Assembly (NCBI GenBank): GCA_950097015.1
Contig: CATNEN010000038.1
Coordinates: 26,573,001 to 26,637,000, forward strand
Direction: 5' to 3'
Length of the DNA stretch: 64,000 bases
Source of the DNA: Macrostomum hystrix
Lineage: Eukaryota > Platyhelminthes > Macrostomidae
The position numbers and the translations under genes were made by a program. Positions within the stretch are counted from its first letter, which is position 1, and every line of letters begins with the position of its first letter. The notes under the pieces were generated by a model. That model was not told where the DNA came from, did not search any database, and saw only the letters and a list, made by a program, of their open reading frames with translations. Shown here in pieces: positions 56,733 through 64,000 of the stretch.

Positions 56733-57560
56733 TCTCCTAAAATATTCAACCAATCGCATGAAAATGCAGAACACGGTTATAAGACTTAGAAATCTGAAGG
56801 GAAAGCTAAAAAAAGCAACAGCAGAAAGGGCGAGCAACCGAAAGGAGAATGATTAGACAAAATCCGCCCCCGAGATCACTTAATCATTTCAGCACAAACC
56901 CGGTTCGCATGACAGCAGCTGTGCCGACGTGGAGCTGCCTGAGACCGGACCCGCAGCTGTGCTGACGTGGAACGGCCCGAGACCGGACCTGTAGCTGCGC
57001 TGACGTGGGGCTGCCGGAATCAACCCGGCCTGTCCCGACCCGCAGCTGCCTGCATCGACCCAACCCAGCCGAAACTGGAGCCGCCCGGACCCGATCGGGA
57101 ACGAGATCTGGAGGAGGCCGGGACCGCACAAGAAGACTGGATCGATGAAAGAAAAGGGGTTGGCGTGCCTGCCAACCAACTAGTTTAATGACAATAACTA
57201 CTAGACTCGAGGCTGCGACCTCACTCACCTCAAATTCTCAAGCGTACTGTTGCTATGGTATTGTCTCCCCCTCGGATCGAGGGGTTTTAAAGACGCTATT
57301 ATCGGAGCGGAGCGCGGAAAAAGATTCGCCGCGCGAGTTAGTTAGAGAATCAGCTTGAGTTCCGTTAAGCTAAACTCATTAGAAAATTCAGTGTGTTCGT
57401 GTTCTTTATTGAGCAGAATCTGAGATAACGATCCAGAGAGATCGCAACCGTCAACCGGAATACTGAGTATCGATAGTCGTTAGTAGTTATAGCCTTCAAG
57501 ACATCTAGACTGCAATAAACCGCTAGACTACATATAGGAAACACTAAAACAGAAACCAAA
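56733..57560. other. GC-rich patch and possible LTR remnant
   Basis: 56890-57180 is unusually GC-rich for the window and contains a short imperfect repeat (CAGCTGTGCTGACGTGGA type, three to four copies). Its plus frame ends ERKGVGVPANQLV and a stop, loosely like the tail of gypsy polyproteins. TGTTGCTATGG at 57248 followed by TCTTTATTGAGC-like sequence may be an LTR. No paired LTR was found. Confidence 0.3.
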
Positions 57561-58690
57561 ACTTGAAGCGCTATGACGGGCTTAAATTTTTTGTTCTATC
57601 CGATAAAACAACTTACAGAATCACTAAACATTTGCCACTATCGCCGGGCTGTCTGATGACAAATACCACAGAAAAGCCGTAATTTTTCTGTTCGCAAATC
57701 TTTATCATGTAACCAGTCGGCTATTATTGTTTATTGTTTTGGATTGAATAAAATCGCTTCTTTTTTTAACCAATATGGCCGGATTCGCCGACGAAGGTTT
57801 ACGCAGAGCAAGGTTGTGTCTGTTGTCCTTGTCACCTTGTCACTTCAATGTTCCATATAATGCTCCTTATTTCGAGGAGATTATATGATATGATATCCTA
57901 GTTTTTGTCAAATAATCTCACCAAAAATTACCATAGACAACACATTCCCGGCTTAGAATAGTACAATTTTTTAACGATTAAATAAGCAATCGTATTTTAT
58001 ATATACTTGGCATAAAAGCCGTAGCTTTAAAAGCTTGCTTAAAATAAAAGCGCCATCTCGGAGTTAAACCGACTGACGACCAAAGGACGTAACAAGTTCA
58101 TCGTAAAGGGCGGAATTTTTTAAATCAGACTATTTACGAAAATCGATCATTCGGTTTGGGAGCTTTGGAGCAAGCAAGGCTTCCAGTTATTTTCCTAATA
58201 AAAGCAGTGACAGTGACTGGCAAGCGCCTCAGTACTTCCCAGTGATGTCGCCTCTCTCCCACAGCCGGTACTGGCTCCCGAGGGAAACCAATGGGAGAAC
58301 CGCGGGCCTCAACTCTACGCAACTGCTCCCACCTCCCTCCAATGTACTGGGTAGCTTGGGTATGACTGAGTGGCCATGATCCCAGGTAACAGAGGGGGAA
58401 AACGGTGCTTCCGCTCTAAAAAGAGAATGCATTTTTGCCTCACCCCAAGGTCCATGGCCGAAGATAGGGACTCTATGCGTGGTATTCCCAGGATGTAGAA
58501 CGGTCAGCTAGAGAGAGGACCCTTTCGCATTGGGGATTCTTGGGGATGCATCAAAGCCAGAGTTTCCAACCCAAGGTCAAGAGCGTCCAGTCGAAATAAC
58601 CTAAGTACTTTTAAACGGAAAAAGGTTAACTCCTAATCACCAGGCACAACGAGGCAAATACATTTTAAGGCTCAGCTTAATCAGCCCCAC
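57561..58690. other. Intergenic DNA, probably transposon debris in the right half
   Basis: 57561-58130 shows nothing recognisable. 58130-58690 is richer in GC and continues without a break into the LINE-like coding remnant, so it may be part of that element. Confidence 0.35.
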
Positions 58691-58730
58691 CATCTCCATG
58701 ACGCACGACGCCGGCAGTATCCACACCGCC

Positions 58731-58850
58731 GTGACCGACCGGTCAGGAAAGTGCGCCGGGCCCGACGGGTTGTCCAACGAGATGCTTTATAGACTGCCCG
58801 CTGCCGCCGAACGTCGCCTCGTGGAGCTCGCTAACGACGTTGGTGACGAC
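58731..58850 (+). pseudogene. LINE reverse-transcriptase fragment
   Basis: The frame reads SGKCAGPDGLSNEML then AAERRLVELANDV, matching the GK.PGPDG..NE.L motif at the start of non-LTR reverse-transcriptase domains. Only about 40 residues remain; it passes directly into gypsy-like sequence in another frame. Confidence 0.6.
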
Positions 58851-58851
58851 A

Positions 58852-59458
58852 GGCTGGCCGCAGTGGAGCCTTACTTCCGTCGAGCGGCTGGTGAATTCAT
58901 TCAAGACGGCGATGAAGGCGTCAATTGGAGAAGCCAGCCTGGAATTACGGCTGTGTAACTGGCTGCTGGGCTACCGAGCCAGTCCGCACCCGACGACCGG
59001 AAGGACTCCTGCCGAGCTGCTCCTGAAACACCTGCAGCTACGGACCAAGATGGATCTGCTGCGACCATCGGCTCGCGACCGGGTCCTGTGGGGGCAATCG
59101 GCACAGAAGCAGCAGCACGATCGGCGGGAACGAGATCTACCTGAGGAACTGCTGTCAGAGACCTGGGCCAGAGACTTCCACCCCAACACCGCTGCCTGGA
59201 ACCCACCAAAGTCATCGAACAGACTGGGCCGCTGAGCTTCCGGTTCGAGACGAGCGACGGTCTGACATGGCGCAGACATGCCAACCAACTGCGACCTTGG
59301 GTGTCCGCTGTCAGCAAGGAACCTGACAGTTCAGCCGCCGAGCCAGCCGGAGAGTCGGCTGAGGCCGCGCTGCCAGATGCGGCGCCTCAGCAGCCACTTG
59401 GGTGCTTGCGGCGGCCCTCGGAGAAGCTGACCATCTCTAAACTGGGAGGCAGCAAGTG
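58852..59458 (+). pseudogene. Ty3/gypsy integrase C-terminal remnant, frameshifted
   Basis: Frame 1 has SVERLVNSFKTAMKAS, LCNWLLGYRASPHPTTGRTP and AELLLKHLQLRTKMDLLRP, matching the end of the gypsy integrase core (ERL...FK..., Y..TPH.TTG.TPAELL). A one-base shift near 59205 is followed by TGPLSFRFETSDG and RRHANQLRPW, the family's chromodomain-side GPL..V and RRH..QLR motifs. The frameshift and missing upstream domains show it is defunct. Confidence 0.8.
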
Positions 59459-59474
59459 ACCGAACGCTATTTTT

Positions 59475-59492
59475 GAAGGGAAAAAGTGTGAT
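59475..59492 (+). other. Candidate polypurine tract and LTR start
   Basis: GAAGGGAAAAAG directly followed by TGTGATG, 17 nt after the gypsy-like frame ends. That is the order of polypurine tract and 3' LTR. The LTR's other end cannot be placed. Confidence 0.4.
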
Positions 59493-60600
59493 GACTTACT
59501 TGCATTGGACTATTACGAGCGAATGTGCATTTGAGTGACTATCGATTTACTCTATCTCTAGACCGTTCAATCTGCCACTGTGCAATGTGCAAAATGTGCA
59601 TGGTTCCAATGCACAACGTGCCGAAATTCAAATACAAGCGCGTCTCCACCTGTAGTCGCTCGCGACGCTTTTGAGGACAGCCTCCTCCAGGGCAGCATCA
59701 TAGCCCGCATTTGACGCTGCTATAATTGCCGTGGGCTGCATCTTGTGTTGTTGTTGCGAGTGCAAATCCAATGTCCAAAGTATCGGTAAAAGGTATAGAA
59801 AAAGCTGTCAAATTTGACATCCCTGGAGCAAATCAAAAGTCAGTTCACCCGCGCCGATTGTCCCTTTAAATCACTGCACGATGAAGCTGGAAACCCCTGT
59901 CTTTTGAACAATGAATGCTTCAAACAATTCGGCATGTCAACTGCCAAAACTTACACTTGCATCTTCTTTCTTTAATCGCTTCTATATGCATCGATATAGC
60001 ATGAAATTTCTACACATGCTTCGCTGTTTCAGGAACAGATGCAGGACCATGTTTAGCAGTTAACAAAAAAGTTGTTGAGTAAAATAGTATTGTCTTTTGT
60101 ATGAATTTACTCCTTTCAAAAGCAGAATAATATTATTATAGTGGCTTTGCTCAGTAAAAAAATTCCTGAAAAAATTAATTGCAGGCAACTTTTAATTATG
60201 AGAGGAGTGAACTGGGAGAGCTAGCTAAGGTATTTAATTGAAGATAACCTAATTGGTAAAAAACTATACTGTTACTGTTTTCTGTTTACTTTTTACTGTT
60301 ATCTTATTATAACTGGGTCAATTTACGGTTGTTTGTAGCATAATTCTGCGATGTTTATTAAGTATTTGTTTTACTACACAAACCAATTTGTGAACAATTT
60401 GACTGTACAATCTACATTGAGGTATCTCAAGTCTACCGAGCTGAACTGCACCGTTGTTTTTGTAATTTTATAACTTTTTTGGAACCACATCACCAGTCGT
60501 AGCCAGTCTTCAGTTGCTTTTCAGTCACACAATCCTTGAGACAAAATAAATTTTATCTGAACTATCGAAAAGGATACTGCACTGTGAGACAGGGACGAAA
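59493..60600. other. Region upstream of CAND1
   Basis: May start with LTR debris; from about 60050 it is AT-rich and should hold the CAND1 promoter and 5' UTR. No TATA box can be assigned with confidence. Confidence 0.45.
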
Positions 60601-60651
60601 ATGACATCAACTTCAAATAGCGCTTATCAGATATCCAGTCTTTTGGATAAA
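60601..60651 (+). CDS. CAND1: CAND1, exon 1 (start codon)
   Basis: CAND1 (TIP120A) is a HEAT-repeat protein that binds un-neddylated cullin-RBX1 and exchanges substrate receptors. This short exon encodes MTSTSNSAYQISSLLDK, matching the family start (S.YHISNLLEK). It ends at donor AAA|GTAAGT in phase 0 and joins exactly to the next exon at 62383. The start is chosen because its wording and distance to the DKDFRFMA motif match vertebrate CAND1. The four exons seen here give the first 235 of about 1,230 residues; the rest is off the right edge. Confidence 0.9.
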
Positions 60652-62382
60652 GTAAGTCATGTGTTGCTGTTCTATTTTAGAAAGGTTTACAGTTGTTTTT
60701 GGACAGTAAAGTCCAGATAGTAAGCATAAAAAACTTACAAGTGGTGTATGCAAGCTAAATAATCAATTATGTATATGTCAGAGTCAGAAAAAACTTGAGA
60801 TAGTTAACTATAAAAAATGCTAATATTGCCCTGTGCAGTTAATGCATTTACTTCATAGTATTCATAACATTTATTTTTTTTCAGATTTTTAATTAACTAT
60901 AATGTAGTTTTCTTTTCATATATATTAGCACAAAAGTACTTTTTAAATTCAATTAAGGCCTATATTTAATTTTCATTTTAGAGCCTACATTTATGGTAGT
61001 GCTTATACTCTATTATAGGCACAGTCCCATGCAGATAGTGTCCACATAAATCCACATTAATCCAGGCCAATAATGCCCTTATTGACAGCTTGCTGAAATA
61101 GGCCACCACCTTATGACTATGTATATCCCAGCTGTTTGTTGGCCCTCCTTTTCCTTTCCAAACAAATTGATTTTAGTAACTTATTTAAGTAACATACATA
61201 CGCAACCTCCCAAATCTTAGCCGGCCGTGCGACTTAGTTTTTGCTCTATTTACAACTTAGTTTGCTCTCATTTGCTCTCTTTTTCTCTTCCCTTTTCATT
61301 TTCTTCATGCCTTCCTTTTCTGTCCCTTGGTCCCCCCTTTGATTTTTTGCACTTGGTTGATTGGTTTTTGTGACTTACCTTGCTTGGCCCTCGTTTTACC
61401 CAGCCGGTTTGGCCAGGTATTGCATATGTATGTTTAAGTAATCTATTTCCTAAATCATATAGCTATAGGATATAGCTATAGTTATAGAGCATTTAGCTTT
61501 GTTTCCATTTAAGTGACTTTTGTACATTTAAATGGCTTTTTTGTTTGTTTTCAAACCAATAAAATAGTTTCAAGCATCATGAAGTGTAACTAATTTATTT
61601 TTACCACACTAAAAATTAGCTTATTAAAAAATCATAATGAAGAAAATCTAAATTATCAGACAGTTGTAAAAATGTATTTTAGGTTTTTAAATCATATCCT
61701 CAAACATTTTAGGTCAAACAATACTTAAATTCATGTTTGAGTAAAAATGAAGTCCTAATCCCCCTTGATTTATGCATAGGGCCTATAGAAAAGCTAGGCG
61801 CTTGCATGGCTAGCATATGTATATATAATGTGGCGACCAATTCTGGCAAGCTGCTATGTGGTATGTGCTATGTGATAAAGTAGACATTATTTATATTGGT
61901 AAAGATCCATGTAAATAAATTAAGCACTATTTTTAGGACATATACAAACTGATAATCCGTATTATAGATCATGTTCTGTGTACACCAAAAAGAAAATAGG
62001 TAAAATTATATTTGTGCAACAAGTTTAGAATTTTTTAACTGCATTACAGTGCACACCAAAGTAATATACAATAAAGATTTATATCAAGACAAAACGAATA
62101 TTTGTGATTTGAAAAATATATAATATATTTTTTAATTAAAGTGACAAAGTTGTAAAATTAGATATGTTTACATTGCTAACAGAATTATGCTCCCATTAGC
62201 TCTGTCACTGGAAAAAGTCTTAAGTCTACATAGACTCAAAACAGTTAGCATTGGAAAAGTATTTGGTATTCATATTCGATGTCCTTAGAGGATTAAGGAC
62301 ATTTAAATTTATATCTGTGTTATAGACTATATTCAGCCAGAATAATATCAAAACTTCCATTTTCTTACCTCAACCCTTATAG
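60652..62382. other. CAND1 intron 1
   Basis: 1.7-kb AT-rich intron carrying one MITE (61193-61432). Nothing else recognised; no satellite, unlike most other long introns here. Confidence 0.7.
61193..61432 (+). mobile_element. CATACATGCGCAAC MITE, copy 3 (240 bp), in CAND1 intron 1
   Basis: Ends CATACATACGCAAC and TATTGCATATGTATG (slightly mutated inverted repeats). Flanks carry the duplication TTTAAGTAA (9 bp, or 8 if one T belongs to the element) at 61184-61192 and 61433-61441. The interior is the family sequence with a deletion of about 50 bp relative to copy 2. Confidence 0.9.
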
Positions 62383-62574
62383 ATGGCCTCCTCGGACAAG
62401 GACTTCCGATTCATGGCCACAAATGATCTAATGCAGGAGCTGCAGCGCGACTCGCTTAATATGGACGACGACTCGGAGAAAAAGATTGTACGCATGCTGT
62501 TGACTAGGCTAGAGGATCAAGTTGGCGAGGTGCAGAATCTTGCTGTCAAATGTCTAGGGCCTCTTGTACTCAAG
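62383..62574 (+). CDS. CAND1: CAND1, exon 2
   Basis: Acceptor CAACCCTTATAG, donor AAG|GTAAGG, phase 0 on both sides. Encodes [19 protein letters not shown] and, further on, [11 protein letters not shown], nearly word for word the first HEAT repeat of animal CAND1. Confidence 0.96.
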
Positions 62575-62644
62575 GTAAGGCTTAAGGTTAAAAATAATTT
62601 CTTGTGAGGTTCACTGCTTATAAATATAATTTACTTAATTTCAG

Positions 62645-62788
62645 GTAAAAGAGGCCCAGGTAGCGCACATCCTCGACTATCTCTGCAAACAATTGTCCGG
62701 TTCTGGTAATCTACTGCTAAAGGACACCAGCGCTATTGGCTTGAAGACTATCATTACAGCTGTGCCGCCTAGTGATCTGCAACTGCAG
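62645..62788 (+). CDS. CAND1: CAND1, exon 3
   Basis: Acceptor AATTTCAG, donor CAG|GTGCGA, phase 0. Encodes VKEAQVAHILDYLCKQL and LLKDTSAIGLKTIITAVPP, matching VKE.QVE.IVD.LC and RDISSIGLKTVI of CAND1. The protein has one or two extra residues (GSGN) in the inter-helix loop. Confidence 0.93.
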
Positions 62789-62894
62789 GTGCGAATTGAT
62801 TTATGCTATTCAAAACTGCAACAAGCTTACATTGATTCCAAATATTGTCCTCATCCATTGCTTCCTAATCCTAGACTTGACGCTTCAGACAGCC

Positions 62895-63256
62895 AACTTC
62901 CCAGATCCTTTGATCAAAGCCAAAATCCCACTTAGATCCTCAGTTTTGACACTAGGACCGATCAACTTCCCCAGATCCTTTGATCAAAGCCGACATCCCA
63001 CTTAGATCCTCAGTTTTGACACTAGGACCGACCAACTTCCCCAGATCCTTTGATCAAAGCCGACATCCCACTTAGATCCTCAGTTTTGACACTAGGACCG
63101 ACCAACTTCCCCAGATCCTTTGATCAAAGCCGACATCCCACTTAGATCCTCAGTTTTGACACTAGGACCGACCAACTTCCCCAGATCCTTTGATCAAAGC
63201 CGACATCCCACTTAGATCCTCAGTTTTGACACTAGGACCGACCAACTTCCCAGATC
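62895..63256. repeat. 70-bp minisatellite in CAND1 intron 3
   Basis: About five units with a 70-bp period, core CCAACTTCCCCAGATCCTTT and GATCCTCAGTTTTGACACTA. Units are nearly identical. It fills two thirds of the 551-bp intron. Confidence 0.95.
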
Positions 63257-63339
63257 ATTTAATCGTTAAGATTAGTCTCCCTCGTAAACATGGAGAACAT
63301 TGGCAACTATCGAATCTGTATTCGTCCTCTCTTCCACAG

Positions 63340-63657
63340 TCCCAGCTCTGCCGTATCGTAACGCCTAGCCTTCTCGAAGCCATCGATGCGCGCGAAAATG
63401 ATGCCAGCCAGCTGATGGAGTGCCTGGAAATCCTGGCTGAACTACTGTCCAAATTTGGCTCCTCGCCGCACACCCAGCCTCATCACGGCGCCGCTCTGAA
63501 AACTGCGCTTGGTCAGTTAGACAGCTCGCGCCAGTCTGTACGCAAGAAGGCCGTCCTGGCCATCGCCCAGTTGGTGCTGTGCTGCAATCAGACCCTGTTC
63601 GACAATCTGATGGCGCACTTCCGCCGCACTCTGGCACCGGAATGCAAACCTGATCAG
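63340..63657 (+). CDS. CAND1: CAND1, exon 4, with GC donor
   Basis: Acceptor CTTCCACAG in phase 0. Encodes LLEAIDARENDASQLMECLE and ILAELLSKFG, then SVRKKAVLAIAQLVLCCNQT and HFRRTLAPECKPDQ, corresponding to LEALDIMADMLSRQG, AVRKRTIIALGHLV and the region after it. The frame stays open into the downstream repeat, but homology stops at DQ, where CAG|GCAAGT forms a consensus GC-AG type donor. His/Pro-rich SSPHTQPHHG is a small local insertion. Confidence 0.88.
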
Positions 63658-63664
63658 GCAAGTC

Positions 63665-64000
63665 ACTCGATCCCCTGTCACTTCCATCTGTACAGTCACT
63701 TCTAACCCCAATCACTTTTATCCCCAGTCACTTCTAACCCGCAATCATTTTTATCCCTAATAACTTTTATCCCCAGTCATTTTTATTCCCAGTCTATTCT
63801 ATTCGTAGTCACTTCTATCGCCAATCACTTTTATCCCCAGTCACATCTATCCACTGTCACTTTTATCCCCAGTCACATCCATCAACTGTCGCTTTTATCC
63901 CCAGTCACATCCATCCACTGTCACATCCATCCACTGTCACATCCATCCACTGTCACATCCATCCACTGTCGCTTTTATCCCCAGTCACATCCATCCATTG
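63665..64000. repeat. 16-bp minisatellite at the right edge, in a CAND1 intron
   Basis: About 20 units of 16-17 bp, first CCCAGTCACTTCTAAC and CCAATCACTTTTATCC types, later CACTGTCACATCCATC. It starts within about 10 bp of the GC donor and continues off the window. Confidence 0.9.

Overview
The window comes from the nuclear genome of an animal, most likely an invertebrate. Five conserved metazoan protein-coding genes are split into exons with GT-AG introns (and one GC-AG intron). Two have clear AATAAA-type poly(A) signals just past their stop codons and SMARCE1 has a candidate one. Mariner, Merlin/ISXO2-like, Ty3/gypsy-like, SINE and MITE insertions lie between and inside the genes. Phylum cannot be settled from these families alone. 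The outstanding property is tandem repetition: more than twenty unrelated satellites and minisatellites (periods about 5 to 70 bp) fill most introns and intergenic gaps, about a third or more of the 64 kb. Most long open frames here are satellite artefacts, not genes.

Left part (1-12.5 kb): a 20-bp satellite; two blocks of one 14-bp satellite in opposite orientation; and, on the minus strand, two exons of a class A GPCR of the GnRH/AKH/corazonin receptor clade (TM1-4 at 10954-11577, TM5 at 4101-4332). They are separated by a 6.6-kb intron full of satellites and SINEs. The TM6-7 exons are off the left edge.

Middle (12.5-30 kb): almost gene-free satellite territory. It includes a 7.8-kb array of a 39-bp unit with a near-perfect 2,808-bp (72-unit) tandem duplication, a 3.3-kb array with a variable (CAGT)n core, and a 36-bp array.

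30.8-42.3 kb, minus strand: a complete four-exon endosomal Qa-SNARE (syntaxin 7/12 type, 263 aa as modelled), and a three-exon MATH-BTB-BACK protein (SPOP-like, 363 aa as modelled). All introns of both genes contain a private minisatellite. 42.3-51.8 kb is AT-rich intergenic DNA with a foldback element (9-bp target duplication), a dead Merlin-type transposase fragment, and a newly recognisable MITE family with 8-9-bp target duplications, one copy nested in another TIR element.

Right part, plus strand: SMARCE1/BAP57 (HMG-box subunit of BAF/SWI-SNF, three coding exons, 433 aa), a frameshifted but end-to-end mariner, LINE and gypsy remnants, and the first four coding exons of CAND1 (cullin exchange factor), which runs off the right edge. 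SPOP-like adaptors serve CUL3 ligases and CAND1 exchanges cullin substrate receptors, so both touch cullin-RING biology. Their spacing suggests chance linkage, not co-regulation.
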